In this document: in pieces, positions 35,654-44,697 of the stretch
Layout of the letters: each line of letters starts with the position of its first letter
Position numbering within the stretch: position 1 is the stretch's first letter
NCBI RefSeq assembly: GCF_900167975.1
Contig: NZ_FUZU01000001.1
Coordinates: 716,580-780,579, forward strand
Source of the DNA: Ohtaekwangia koreensis
Lineage (GTDB): Bacteria; Bacteroidota; Bacteroidia; Cytophagales; Cyclobacteriaceae
Direction: 5' to 3'
DNA length: 64,000 bases
Made by a program: the position numbers and the translations under genes
Notes under the pieces: generated by a model
Told to the model about the DNA's origin: nothing
The model's database searches: none
Seen by the model: only the letters and a program-made list of their open reading frames with translations

Positions 35654-36517
35654 ATGCCTAAAATTTCAGAAACAGATCTGATCCTGAACAAGGATGGTAG
35701 TGTATACCATCTTAATTTATTACCAAAACATTTATCGGATATTATCATCACGGTTGGTGATCCCGGCCGCGTTTATCGCGTAAGCGAACATTTTGATGAT
35801 ATAGAGTTTGAAATGAACAAGCGTGAGTATATCACGCAAGTGGGAACCTATAAGGGTAAGCGCATCACAGTGATAAGCACGGGGATGGGTACCGATAACA
35901 TCGAGATCTTGCTTACTGAATTAGATGCGCTGGTAAATATAGACCTCAAAACCCGCGAGCTTAAAAGCAAAAAGAAAAAATTAAAAATCATTCGCATTGG
36001 CACTTCAGGGGCATTGCAGGATGATGTACCGTTAGATTCTCATCTCGTAACCGATTATGCTGTCGGCCTCGATAACCTGATGTCGTTCTATAATTTGGAG
36101 ATGAATGAGTTTGAAGAAGAGATAGCAAACGATCTTTATAAAAAAGCGAAGTTGCCAATCGTGCCCTACGTTATTAAAGGCTCAGAGATGTTGCGCGAAC
36201 AGTTTGGTGAAGGCATGATTGTCGGCAACACGGTTACGACTCCGGGGTTTTATGCACCACAAGGACGTGCCCTGCGTACCTCTATTAAATATCCTGCTTT
36301 ACTCGAAGAACTAAATTACTATCACAACAAGAGCAGCGATTTCTGGCTTACCAATTTTGAAATGGAAACTGCCGGCTATTATGGAATGGCTCGTTTATTG
36401 GGACATGAAGTATTAAGTGTGAACGCCATTATAGCAAACCGCGTTAAAAATAAATTCTCCAAAGACCCTAACAAGGTTATAGATGCCTTGATCAAAAAAA
36501 TACTCGACAGAATTTAG
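35654..36517 (+). CDS. Nucleoside phosphorylase (uridine phosphorylase-like)
   Basis: 287 residues from the ATG at 35654; the longer frame begins at a TTG and adds ten unrelated residues. The family marks are IITVGDPGRVYRVSEHF (phosphate-binding loop with arginine), VISTGMGTDNIEILLTEL, IIRIGTSGALQ for the ribose/phosphate site, and WLTNFEMETAGYYGMARLLGH for the nucleoside 2'-hydroxyl (the MET motif). It splits nucleosides with phosphate for base salvage in the cytoplasm. The uridine or purine preference cannot be told from sequence by eye. Confidence 0.88.
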   Translation: MPKISETDLILNKDGSVYHLNLLPKHLSDIIITVGDPGRVYRVSEHFDDIEFEMNKREYITQVGTYKGKRITVISTGMGTDNIEILLTELDALVNIDLKTRELKSKKKKLKIIRIGTSGALQDDVPLDSHLVTDYAVGLDNLMSFYNLEMNEFEEEIANDLYKKAKLPIVPYVIKGSEMLREQFGEGMIVGNTVTTPGFYAPQGRALRTSIKYPALLEELNYYHNKSSDFWLTNFEMETAGYYGMARLLGHEVLSVNAIIANRVKNKFSKDPNKVIDALIKKILDRI

Positions 36518-36528
36518 TTTTCTTACGG

Positions 36529-36553
36529 AGTATATATCCCGGAGGTATATACT
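36529..36553. repeat. Perfect 8-bp inverted repeat after the nucleoside phosphorylase gene
   Basis: Arms 36529-36536 and 36546-36553 with a 9-base GC-rich loop, 12 bases after the stop. No strong T-run follows, so a terminator role is uncertain. Confidence 0.4.
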
Positions 36554-36620
36554 TTAGGACGGTATAGGTTTGTAGTAAACCTTCCTCAAAGCGTATCCCG
36601 CAGTACATGGTAAAACCAAT

Positions 36621-36693
36621 CGTTATTGTTAATCGCAAAAACAGAAAAGGTCACTAACCCATGGCCAGTTCAGATTACGATTAACAGATAACG
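36621..36693. repeat. 15-bp inverted repeat between convergent genes
   Basis: Arms 36621-36635 and 36678-36693 pair over 15 bases with one bulged base, separated by a 42-base spacer. It lies between the phosphorylase and the convergent small gene at 36707. Confidence 0.5.
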
Positions 36694-36706
36694 GCTAATG
36701 CTATAG

Positions 36707-36958
36707 CTATCGCGTGGCAGTACTGTCCATACGCATAATGTGTCTTCCTGCTGTAAGCGGATCATCGTTATAGAAGCCGGATAGAATACGGTGTGCAATC
36801 TGTTCAATGATTAATTCATCATCCGTTTTACCCTCCTTGCCCTTCCAGAAAATCCGGTTCGGGTGACGCTTCATATCTTCTACATAGTACTTGGCACGGG
36901 TATACTGCTCATCCGTGAAGGTAATGGTGAAGCAGGTTTTTACTCTATGTGTTTCCAT
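36707..36958 (-). CDS. Small hypothetical protein
   Basis: 83 residues from the ATG at 36958; an in-frame ATG at 36982 would add eight. It is hydrophilic, with HRVKTCFTITFTDEQYTRAKYYVEDMKRHPNR in the first half and a helix (DDELIIEQIAHRILSGFY) in the second. No signal peptide, transmembrane segment or known motif. No family recognised. It is read as a gene because codon use looks normal for the window and no other frame is open here. Confidence 0.55.
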   Translation of the reverse strand: METHRVKTCFTITFTDEQYTRAKYYVEDMKRHPNRIFWKGKEGKTDDELIIEQIAHRILSGFYNDDPLTAGRHIMRMDSTATR

Positions 36959-37284
36959 AATGTCTGAAAAGTTTACAATCAATATGCCAGTTAATTTATG
37001 ATGAATTTTATCAAAAACACGGGCACCTCAAAAACACACGACCGAAGACGATCGAATTCGTCCGCAGATGGGACGAAAAATCAGACAGGAAAGGTAAAAG
37101 TGGCATGAAACTTAAATCGCTGAGCAAACAAGGATAGCGGTGGAAGTTTAATTATCCTTATTTTCAGGAAGTTACGTCATGTTGACATACCGGGAAATTT
37201 CGCGGTGAAATTTGTGTTATTATCTCGGACTGGAAGGATCGACAACATTAGCCTGATCCTAAAAGATTTAACTTCGCACAAACT
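36959..37284. other. Intergenic region without a recognised feature
   Basis: 326 bases between the divergent small gene and the M16 peptidase. I see no long repeat, RNA gene or convincing reading frame. A weak -7 like element (TAACTTCG) lies at about 37269-37276, 9 bases before the peptidase ATG. Confidence 0.5.
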
Positions 37285-38553
37285 ATGAGAGATTGTACAA
37301 TTTTTACCTTATCAAACGGCCTGCGGGTGGTACATCAGCGGGTAACAACTTCGGCCATTGTGCACTGCGGATTGGTGTTGGATATTGGAAGCAGGGATGA
37401 ATCAATCACCAACCAGGGCATTGCTCACTTCTGGGAGCATATGGCTTTTAAGGGGACACGCAAAAGAAAAACGCTCGACATAATAAGTAGTCTCGATTCT
37501 GTAGGAGGTGAGTTGAACGCCTATACAGATAAAGAAAAAATAGCTTTCTATGCTTCTGTTCGCAAAGAGTATTTTGAACGCGCTATAGATCTGCTAAGCG
37601 ATATAACATTCCATTCTATATTTCCCGAGAAGGAACTTGAAAAAGAACGCGGTGTGATTCTGGAAGAGATGGCCATGTACCTGGATAGTCCCGATGAATC
37701 GCTTCAGGATGAATTTGAATCGGTGGTGTTTAAAAATCATCCGATGGGAATGAATATACTCGGACGTGCAGAGACGATCAATACGTTTCAAAAGAAAGAC
37801 TTCGTTTCATTCTTTAAAGAACACATTAATACAAAGCGGATTGTCTTTTCATGTGTTGGAGATATAGCGCTGGATGATGTAGAACGTCTTGCGAAAAAGT
37901 ATTTGGAAAACTTCAAGACACATCAGCTTAACGGTAAACGCAGAAAGTTCTCATCCTATAAACCTGCATACCAGGTATTGGAGCGAACCGTAAAACAAGC
38001 GAAATGTGCTATAGGAAGTGAAGCCTATCCGGTTCATAACGGTAACCGTGTACCCCTATATTTGCTGGTAAATATACTGGGCGGTCCGGGCATGAACTCA
38101 AGATTGAATCTATCACTTCGTGAGCGGTATGGATTGGTATACTCTGTAGATGCTCACTACATTCCGTACTCAGACACCGGTATGTTTGCTGTTTTCTTTG
38201 GAACGGAACCCAAGCAATTGGACAAGTGTATAAATTTGGTGAAGAAGGAGATGAACAGGTTCTGTGACAAACCTTTATCGAAAGCGCAACTTGCAGCCGC
38301 GAAGGAGCAGATCAAAGGGCAACTGGCAATGTCAGAAGAAAATAATCTGAGCCTGATGTTAATGATGGCACGAAGCGTGTTACTCTACAATCGAGTGCCG
38401 AAACTCGAAGAGATCTTCAATATGATCGATGCCACAGACGCCTTGAAACTTCAAGATGTAGCGCAGGATATATTTGATGAAAAGAAACTAAGTTTCCTCA
38501 CGATGATTCCTGAGAGTGAGAAAGGGAAGGCAAATGGAAAGAAGAAAGTATAA
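37285..38553 (+). CDS. M16 family zinc metallopeptidase
   Basis: 422 residues. The inverted zinc motif HxxEH is at H48, E51 and H52 (AHFWEHMAFKGT), with the third ligand in VILEEM (E127 or E128), about 76 residues on as usual. The second, non-catalytic half has the R/Y pair of the M16B branch (NLSLRERYGLVYSVDAHY). Proteins of this size (processing-peptidase-like, PqqL/YmxG-type) cut peptides or presequences. No signal peptide, so it is cytoplasmic unless exported another way. The 60-bp repeat follows 22 bases after the stop. Confidence 0.93.
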   Translation: MRDCTIFTLSNGLRVVHQRVTTSAIVHCGLVLDIGSRDESITNQGIAHFWEHMAFKGTRKRKTLDIISSLDSVGGELNAYTDKEKIAFYASVRKEYFERAIDLLSDITFHSIFPEKELEKERGVILEEMAMYLDSPDESLQDEFESVVFKNHPMGMNILGRAETINTFQKKDFVSFFKEHINTKRIVFSCVGDIALDDVERLAKKYLENFKTHQLNGKRRKFSSYKPAYQVLERTVKQAKCAIGSEAYPVHNGNRVPLYLLVNILGGPGMNSRLNLSLRERYGLVYSVDAHYIPYSDTGMFAVFFGTEPKQLDKCINLVKKEMNRFCDKPLSKAQLAAAKEQIKGQLAMSEENNLSLMLMMARSVLLYNRVPKLEEIFNMIDATDALKLQDVAQDIFDEKKLSFLTMIPESEKGKANGKKKV

Positions 38554-38892
38554 AAAGTTAGGGAGTCATAAAGTCGGGAAGACGGTAAAGTCAGGAAGAC
38601 AGTAAAGAATAAATATAGTAAAGTAATAAGACCGAAAGTCGGGAAGACGGTAAAGTCAGAAAGACGTAAAGAATATAGCAAGGTAATAAGACCGAAAGTC
38701 AGAAAGACCGTAAAGTCAGAAAGACGTAAAGAGTATAGTGAAGTTAATAAGACCGAAAGTCTGGAGGACGGAGGACAGAGAAGGCTCTTTACCTTCCGGA
38801 CTTTCAGACTTCCCAACTTCCCAACTTTCTGACTTTCGGTCTTCCGGACTTTTCAGCCTTTCACACTTCCCAACTTTTCCAACGAAAACATT
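38554..38892. other. Intergenic region made of tandem repeat units
   Basis: 339 bases between the M16 peptidase and the O-methyltransferase, almost entirely low-complexity repeat (see 38576-38761 and its inverted partner at 38831-38843). An open frame crosses it on the minus strand but encodes only a repetitive hydrophobic string. No RNA gene is seen. Confidence 0.75.
38576..38761 (+). repeat. Tandem repeat, three copies of about 60 bp
   Basis: Units at 38576-38640 (65 bp), 38641-38700 (60 bp) and 38701-38761 (61 bp). Each ends in the same 16 bases (AATAAGACCGAAAGTC) and each has smaller AAAGTC / GAAGAC sub-repeats. After the array, 38831-38843 is the exact reverse complement of the AAGACCGAAAGTC part, so a long foldback is possible. 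Confidence 0.9.
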
Positions 38893-39534
38893 ATGGATAT
38901 ACTAAACGAATCCATCCAGCAGTATGCGGAGCTACACACATCCCGCGAAAGCGAGCTTTTAAAAAAGATAGATCGTGATACACATGCGAAGGTAATGATG
39001 CCGCGCATGTTGTCAGGACATTTGCAGGGTAAGGTGTTGTCCATGCTGAGCTATATGATCAAGCCGAAGACGATATTGGAGATCGGTACTTATACCGGTT
39101 ACTCAGCGTTGTGCCTGGCAGAAGGTTTACCGCAAGATGGTAAATTGATCACGCTGGATATAAATGAAGAACTGGAAGAACGCGTCCGCGGATACTTTGA
39201 TTCGACAGATCTGGGAAAGAAAATAGAGTATAAAATAGGAGATGCTGCTACGATTATACCAACCTTGAATGAGACATTCGACCTGGTATTTATTGATGCA
39301 GATAAAGAGCGCTATAGTTTTTACTTCGATTTGGTGATCAGCAAAGTGAGCGCTGGTGGTTTTATTCTTGCAGATAATGTTTTGTGGAGTGGCAAGGTGC
39401 TGGATAAGAAACCAGATAAGGACACACGTGCCATTCTGGAGTTCAATAAAAAAATACAAGATGATCCGCGGATAGAAAATGTACTTCTGCCGATAAGAGA
39501 TGGTATTATGTTGATGAGAAAGGTATCTTTGTAA
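38893..39534 (+). CDS. SAM-dependent O-methyltransferase (caffeoyl-CoA type)
   Basis: 213 residues of the class I Rossmann methyltransferase group that includes caffeoyl-CoA and catechol O-methyltransferases. SAM-binding motif I is LEIGTYTGYSALCLAEGL, and the metal/catalytic region follows in LVFIDADKERYSFYF and ADNVLWSGKV. N-terminal MLSGHLQGKVLSML is also typical. It is cytoplasmic. The physiological acceptor in bacteria is usually not known. The gene starts 11 bases after the repeat region. Confidence 0.9.
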   Translation: MDILNESIQQYAELHTSRESELLKKIDRDTHAKVMMPRMLSGHLQGKVLSMLSYMIKPKTILEIGTYTGYSALCLAEGLPQDGKLITLDINEELEERVRGYFDSTDLGKKIEYKIGDAATIIPTLNETFDLVFIDADKERYSFYFDLVISKVSAGGFILADNVLWSGKVLDKKPDKDTRAILEFNKKIQDDPRIENVLLPIRDGIMLMRKVSL

Positions 39535-39567
39535 AACTTTTACAACCCCTCTTAATAAATTTTTAAA

Positions 39568-41412
39568 ATGATGAGATCAATCTTCGCGCTATTTTTTGCG
39601 GTACAGTTTACCGTAGCAGCGCAGACACCTCAGGTTCCGCACAAGATGCAATTTGCGGACATGACGCTTACGATCCGCGATGATGCCCGCAGGGAAATCC
39701 AGAAAGATGTAGATGCATTAACAGCATCACCACGTCATCACAACATAAAAGTTGAACGTGCAAAAACATACTTCCCGATCATCGAGAAAATTTTTGAAGA
39801 AGAAAATGTACCGGATGATTTCAAGTATCTCGTACTTCAGGAGAGCGCGTTGATTGCAGATGCTGTCTCAGTGTCCAAAGCTGTTGGCTTCTGGCAGTTC
39901 AAAGATTTTACAGCATTGGAGATGGGACTTCGTGTAGATAGAGAGATTGATGAACGCATGAACATCGTATCTTCATCACGAGCTGCTGCCCGCTATATCA
40001 AGAAAAACAATGGCTACTTTAACAATTGGCTATTTGCATTGCAAGCATATCAGATGGGAGCAGGAGCTGTATTGCGCAGTGAGAAAGAGAGCAAGAGTGG
40101 TGAGAAGAATACCGAGATCACCAGCAAAACATATTGGTACGTTAAGAAATTTCTTGCACATAAGGTGGCCTTCGAGGAATTAATAAAAGGACAAGGACAA
40201 ATACAGGTGTTGTCCTATCAGAATCAAAGTAAAAAGACACTGGCAGATCTTGCGAAGGAAGTATCGGTTGATGAAACGGAGTTGATAGCCTATAACAAAT
40301 GGGCGCGATCTGGTACTATACCGGATGACAGAGTATATGCAGTGATGATTCCTGTAAAAGGAAATGCTTCGGATATAAAATTACCGGAGACAGTAATCGC
40401 GAAAGCGGGCGAAGCAAGTGCTAAGAAAGTTGGTGAGTCAACGGTGGCTTCAAATAAAAAAGATGCACGTAAAAAAATCAATGGTATAACGGCTATCGAA
40501 GCGAAAGCAGGAGAGAGTGTATCACAGCTTGCTGCTCGTTCAGGAGTTGAACTGTCATCGTTTTTGAAATGGAATGATCTTTCGATTAGCGAGAATTTGC
40601 ATGAAGGACAATTTTATCTGTTGGGTAAAAAACGTGCACGCGCAGCGACAGCGTATCACACTGTGGCCAATGGTGAAAGCTTGTGGAGTATAAGTCAGCA
40701 GTATGGCATACAAATGAAGAAGCTCAAGCACTATAATCGCATCAATTCGGATAATGATATAAAGCCGGGAATGACTATGTGGTTGTCGGCACGTAAACCG
40801 AAGAACTCGGATAAGACAGTAGCGCCAACGCAAGTAGTACAGATAGACAACTCTCAAACATTTGCATGGAGTGTTAATCCATCGGAAACAGAAGCAACCG
40901 CTGTTGCAACACCGGTTATTGCCAAGCCCATAACTGTTACTCCAGAGCCTGTTAACATCGTAAAAACTCAGGAACCGCTGGATTCATCTAAAACCTTACA
41001 AGTAAAAGAAGTGGTAATCCCCGTAATGGACACGGTTGTGCAACAAGTGCCTGAAGTTGCAGTAACAACACGGCCCGAGACTCACAAAGTGTTACCCGGA
41101 GAAACGCTTTATGCTATAGCGCGGCAGTATAATTTAGGAGTAATGGATTTAGTGAGCGCCAATAATCTTAATCTGCAGGAAAGTATTAAGCCAGGGCAGG
41201 TGTTGAAGCTTTCTGAAAGTCAGCCCGTTGAAAATAATGTTGTAACAGCAGATAAAACTTTAGAAATTGAACATCAGGTTAAGACTACGGATACACTTTA
41301 TAGCATAGCACGCCAGTATGGTGTAACTATTAAGGAATTGATGGAATGGAATAACAAGAAAGATTTCACTTTATCGGTGGGTGAAAAACTGAAGGTGAAG
41401 CAGAGCAAGTAA
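39568..41412 (+). CDS. Lytic transglycosylase with LysM repeats (MltD-like)
   Basis: 614 residues with signal peptide (SIFALFFAVQFTVAAQ). A transglycosylase SLT domain spans about 65-190, with the catalytic glutamate in LVLQESAL and the pattern AVGFWQFKDFTALEMGL and ALQAYQMGAGAV. Five LysM-like modules follow (about 205-260, 310-355, 360-405, 500-545, 565-610), of which the last three are clear (e.g. GESLWSISQQYGI, GETLYAIARQYNL and DTLYSIARQYGV). A proline/threonine-rich linker separates modules three and four. It would cleave peptidoglycan in the periplasm with the LysM modules holding the wall. Confidence 0.9.
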   Translation: MMRSIFALFFAVQFTVAAQTPQVPHKMQFADMTLTIRDDARREIQKDVDALTASPRHHNIKVERAKTYFPIIEKIFEEENVPDDFKYLVLQESALIADAVSVSKAVGFWQFKDFTALEMGLRVDREIDERMNIVSSSRAAARYIKKNNGYFNNWLFALQAYQMGAGAVLRSEKESKSGEKNTEITSKTYWYVKKFLAHKVAFEELIKGQGQIQVLSYQNQSKKTLADLAKEVSVDETELIAYNKWARSGTIPDDRVYAVMIPVKGNASDIKLPETVIAKAGEASAKKVGESTVASNKKDARKKINGITAIEAKAGESVSQLAARSGVELSSFLKWNDLSISENLHEGQFYLLGKKRARAATAYHTVANGESLWSISQQYGIQMKKLKHYNRINSDNDIKPGMTMWLSARKPKNSDKTVAPTQVVQIDNSQTFAWSVNPSETEATAVATPVIAKPITVTPEPVNIVKTQEPLDSSKTLQVKEVVIPVMDTVVQQVPEVAVTTRPETHKVLPGETLYAIARQYNLGVMDLVSANNLNLQESIKPGQVLKLSESQPVENNVVTADKTLEIEHQVKTTDTLYSIARQYGVTIKELMEWNNKKDFTLSVGEKLKVKQSK

Positions 41413-41493
41413 GCTTTTTTACTTTTTTTCTTTCTATTTATTACTTCTCATTCGGAATTTATCAACCACGTTCCCAAATATTCTAAAAAAGGA

Positions 41494-41501
41494 TATTTTT
41501 G
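41494..41501 (+). promoter_or_regulatory. Candidate -7 promoter element of the response regulator (TATTTTTG)
   Basis: Exact TAnnTTTG match 44 bases before the ATG at 41546; TTC occupies the -33 position. Confidence 0.4.
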
Positions 41502-41545
41502 TAGTTCGTGAAATCGGATGTGTGGACTGAATTATTGACTATTGA

Positions 41546-41959
41546 ATGCAAACAGACATTAAAGCTATCGACCTAGTAATGCTTGTAGATGATAATGATA
41601 CTGATAACTTTATCAGTAAGCGTATCATTGAAATTACGAGGTTCGCCAAACGCGTTGAAGTTAAAGGTTCCGGAAAGGCAGCATTGGACTATCTGCGCGA
41701 GAATCAAAATGTTCCTGAAAATCTCCCAAGCCTGATCTTCCTCGACATCAATATGCCGATTGTAGATGGCTTCGTATTCTTATATGAATTCGAAAAATTC
41801 AATGAACTCGTTCGTAACAAATGCAAAGTTATTATTCTTTCAAGCTCGGATAATAAGCGCGACATTGATAAAATCGTTAACAACAATCACGTTATCAAAT
41901 TCATCACCAAACCTCTTACAGAAGTAGCGTTGGATGAAATAAAGCTTAACAACATCTAG
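41546..41959 (+). CDS. Single-domain response regulator (CheY-like)
   Basis: 137 residues, a receiver domain only. The acidic pair is in VMLVDDNDTDNFISKRI, phospho-acceptor is D67 in IFLDINMPIVDG, the Ser/Thr switch lies in IILSSSDN and the lysine in FITKPLT. With no output domain it must act on another protein or serve as a relay. No kinase is adjacent, though two orphan-like histidine kinases occur at 46137 and 56037. It is close in layout to the regulator at 57988. Confidence 0.92.
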   Translation: MQTDIKAIDLVMLVDDNDTDNFISKRIIEITRFAKRVEVKGSGKAALDYLRENQNVPENLPSLIFLDINMPIVDGFVFLYEFEKFNELVRNKCKVIILSSSDNKRDIDKIVNNNHVIKFITKPLTEVALDEIKLNNI

Positions 41960-42011
41960 TTTTCGTTGTTTGGGTTTTTAAGTTCTAAGTATTTAATTTC
42001 GAACTTAACCC

Positions 42012-42938
42012 ATGTGTATGAAGGAAAAGATCACCTCCATTGTTGTTGTTGCTTTAATTTTATTGTCAGGATCCCTTGCGCAGGCTCAGATTGTAAAGCC
42101 TGATACTCTTTCTAATTGGCAAAAGAAGTTTACGTTTGGTTTGAATTTTAATCAAGCCTCTTTCTCTTCTAACTGGAAGGCCGGTGGTATTAATTCTATT
42201 GGTTTTAATTCACAACTCAACTACAAGTTTGCTTACGTAAAAAACAACTCCAGTTGGGACTCTGAAATTGATTTACTATATGGATTTGTTAAGAACGCCG
42301 GACAAGGCTTTCGTAAGACGAATGATCGTATTTACCTCGATACGAAGTATGGCTATAAGCTAAATAAAAACTGGGATCTCTTCACATCCCTCAACTTTCT
42401 CTCTCAGTTTACCAAAGGGTATAAATATGAAGATGATGCTACCGGTACAGAGCAAGAGTTACTCATCTCCGACATCTTAGCACCAGCATTCATTACTTCT
42501 GCGTGGGGTGCTGAATTTCATCCTACGGATTACTTCAAAGTACGTCTGTCTCCATTCGCTCCAAGACTAACTATTGTACAGGATCCAAGGCGCTTTACAC
42601 AAACTGTTGGCCCTGAACCATACGGTGTTGACTCAACAAAGACTACGCGTTTGGAATGGCTTGCATTTCAGATGCTCGCTGAATTCGATAAAGACATCTT
42701 CACCAATGTAAACCTGAAGTGGCGTTACCTGATGTATGCTAATTATGAAACGCTTGAGTTCAAGACTATAGATCATCGTCTTGATCTTATGTTCAGCTCA
42801 AAAGTAAATAGGTTCATCACCGTAAGCCTGGGCGGTATTTTACTATATGATTACGATCAGGATAGTGGTGCACAGGTAAGTCAGCTATTTAATTTTGGAT
42901 TCTCGTATAGTTTCCAGAATTATGAGGATAAAAAATAA
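42012..42938 (+). CDS. DUF3078 outer-membrane protein
   Basis: 308 residues with a signal peptide (VVVALILLSGSLAQAQ). The DUF3078 pattern is clear: WQKKFTFGLNFNQASFSSNWKAGGINSI near the N-terminus, WDSEIDLLYGFVKN, FRKTNDRIYLDTKYGYKLN, and WDLFTSLNFLSQFTKGY, then LAPAFITSAWGAEFHP. It is read as a beta-barrel of the outer membrane; no function is established for the family. An intrinsic terminator follows the stop. Confidence 0.88.
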   Translation: MCMKEKITSIVVVALILLSGSLAQAQIVKPDTLSNWQKKFTFGLNFNQASFSSNWKAGGINSIGFNSQLNYKFAYVKNNSSWDSEIDLLYGFVKNAGQGFRKTNDRIYLDTKYGYKLNKNWDLFTSLNFLSQFTKGYKYEDDATGTEQELLISDILAPAFITSAWGAEFHPTDYFKVRLSPFAPRLTIVQDPRRFTQTVGPEPYGVDSTKTTRLEWLAFQMLAEFDKDIFTNVNLKWRYLMYANYETLEFKTIDHRLDLMFSSKVNRFITVSLGGILLYDYDQDSGAQVSQLFNFGFSYSFQNYEDKK

Positions 42939-42950
42939 ATCAGTTGAATG

Positions 42951-42986
42951 AAAAAAGAGGGGCTCGAAAAAATCGAGCCTCTTTTA
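42951..42986 (+). terminator. Intrinsic terminator of the DUF3078 gene
   Basis: A stem of 42953-42967 with 42973-42985 (one bulged G), 5-base loop of A, followed by a T-rich run, 13 bases after the stop. Confidence 0.9.
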
Positions 42987-43068
42987 TTTCCGTTCAGCTA
43001 TAATTATAAATTGCATAACTATAAAGCCGGCTTAAGCGTATAGGAGAACGTCTTTTAATTACAGAGCT

Positions 43069-44622
43069 ATGTCAGTAGAAAAATTCAGAGAAGCCATTCA
43101 GAAATCATATACCACTAATCTTCCATCCATTTACCTGGGAGCAGGTGTATATCAAAATGAAATTATAGCAGAAGCAAAAGTTAGTCTGCCGATGCGTATG
43201 ATGAATCGTCATGGCTTGGTAACCGGAGCAACAGGTTCCGGTAAAACGCGAACACTTCAGGTATTGGCGGAACAACTCTCTGCGGCAGGTGTACCTGTAT
43301 TTATGCCTGACATGAAAGGTGATCTCTCAGGTATAGCAAAAGAGGGCGTGGTGAATAGTAAAATAACAGAGCGTGCTCAAGCGTTGGGTGTAAACTATAT
43401 ACCAAATAGTTTACCTGTTGAAATATACTCTCTGAGTGGAAAGCTGGGTGCACAGATGCGCGCTACCGTTACGGAATTTGGCCCTGCATTGCTGACGAAA
43501 ATTTTAGAGTTGAATGATACACAGGCAGGCGTACTAAATATACTCTTCAAGTATGCCGATGATAAAAATCTTCCGATTGTTGATTTCAATGACCTGAAAA
43601 AAGTTTTGAATTACCTGACAGAAGGGGCGGGAGCTGCAGAAATAAAAAGTGACTACGGGAAGATCTCATCGGCAACAGCGAGTACAATTCTGAGAAAGAT
43701 AGTTTCGCTGGAGCAGCAGGGTGTTGATCAGATATTTGGGGAGACTTCCTTTGATATTGATGACCTCTTTGAGAAAGTAGATGGACGTGGTGTTATCAGT
43801 ATATTGAATGTGTCAGATATACAATCGCAGCCTGCTATATTCTCTACGTTTATGCTTGCGTTGCTCGCTGAGATTTATCAGCAAATGCCAGAGGCCGGTG
43901 ATCTTGATAAACCGAAATTGATTTTCTTTTTAGATGAGGCACACTTGTTATTTAAAGATGCTCCCAAAGCTTTCATGGATCAGATTGACCAGGTAATTCG
44001 GTTGATCCGTTCGAAAGGTGTTGGCGTTTTCTTCTGTACACAATTAACACAAGATATACCAGCATCCGTATTGGCACAGTTGGGAAATAGAATCCATCAT
44101 GTTATTCGTGCATTCACTCCCAATGATGTAAAGGCTCTGAAGGAAACTATAAAGACATTTCCCAAGTCTGAGTTTTATGAAATGGAACAGCAGTTTACAC
44201 AACTCGGAACCGGGCAAGCCTTTATTACAGTATTGAATGAAAAGGGAATTCCTACCGAAACAGTAGTAACACATTTGCTGCCACCGGCTTCTTCCATGGA
44301 ACCGTTAAGTGAGCAAGAGTATAAAAATGTACTTGATAATTCTGAAGTATATAAAAAGTATAAAGATGCAGTCGATCCGCAAAGTGCGTTTGAGATACTA
44401 AGCGAGCGCATAAAGCAAGCCGAAGAAGAGAGTGAAAAGGAGGAGGAGTCAAAACCGAAGCGCAGCACAACATCTCGCAAACAGGAGAAATCTACGTTAG
44501 AAGAAGTTATGACGTCACCCATCGCGAAGCAAGTAGGAAAAGAACTTGTACGTGGTGTTTTTGGAATGCTCTTCGGAAGCACTCCTCGAAGAAGTTCGCG
44601 AAAGCGGGGCGGTATATTTTAA
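43069..44622 (+). CDS. HerA-like DUF853 ATPase
   Basis: 517 residues of the DUF853 (YjgR) branch of the HerA/FtsK superfamily. Walker A is GATGSGKT at residues 53-60 (LVTGATGSGKTRTLQVLAEQL), Walker B is LIFFLDEAHLLF and an arginine-containing segment follows (IRLIRSKGVGVFFCTQ). A basic C-terminal tail (residues 455-517) ends in RRSSRKRGG. HerA-type proteins are ring ATPases that act on DNA, but the DUF853 role is not established. No nuclease such as NurA is adjacent. The next gene, 44698, is on the same strand 75 bases away. Confidence 0.9.
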   Translation: MSVEKFREAIQKSYTTNLPSIYLGAGVYQNEIIAEAKVSLPMRMMNRHGLVTGATGSGKTRTLQVLAEQLSAAGVPVFMPDMKGDLSGIAKEGVVNSKITERAQALGVNYIPNSLPVEIYSLSGKLGAQMRATVTEFGPALLTKILELNDTQAGVLNILFKYADDKNLPIVDFNDLKKVLNYLTEGAGAAEIKSDYGKISSATASTILRKIVSLEQQGVDQIFGETSFDIDDLFEKVDGRGVISILNVSDIQSQPAIFSTFMLALLAEIYQQMPEAGDLDKPKLIFFLDEAHLLFKDAPKAFMDQIDQVIRLIRSKGVGVFFCTQLTQDIPASVLAQLGNRIHHVIRAFTPNDVKALKETIKTFPKSEFYEMEQQFTQLGTGQAFITVLNEKGIPTETVVTHLLPPASSMEPLSEQEYKNVLDNSEVYKKYKDAVDPQSAFEILSERIKQAEEESEKEEESKPKRSTTSRKQEKSTLEEVMTSPIAKQVGKELVRGVFGMLFGSTPRRSSRKRGGIF

Positions 44623-44697
44623 AGAGTATAGAGCACTACAATCAGTGGATGCATCAAATAATTCATAACTTTAATACTATACTAACAAGCGCGAATC

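Noticed and set aside
36700-36760. A dif site near the words CATACGCATAATGTGT
   Set aside because: It lies in the small gene at 36707 and lacks the two-arm XerC/XerD symmetry; no dif site was found in the window.
38576-38761. Possible CRISPR array
   Set aside because: The units are directly joined and alike over their whole length, with no unique spacers between copies and no cas genes.
38451-38816. Open frame of 121 codons on the minus strand over the repeat region
   Set aside because: It encodes only a repetitive hydrophobic string produced by the tandem repeat and runs into the end of the M16 peptidase gene.
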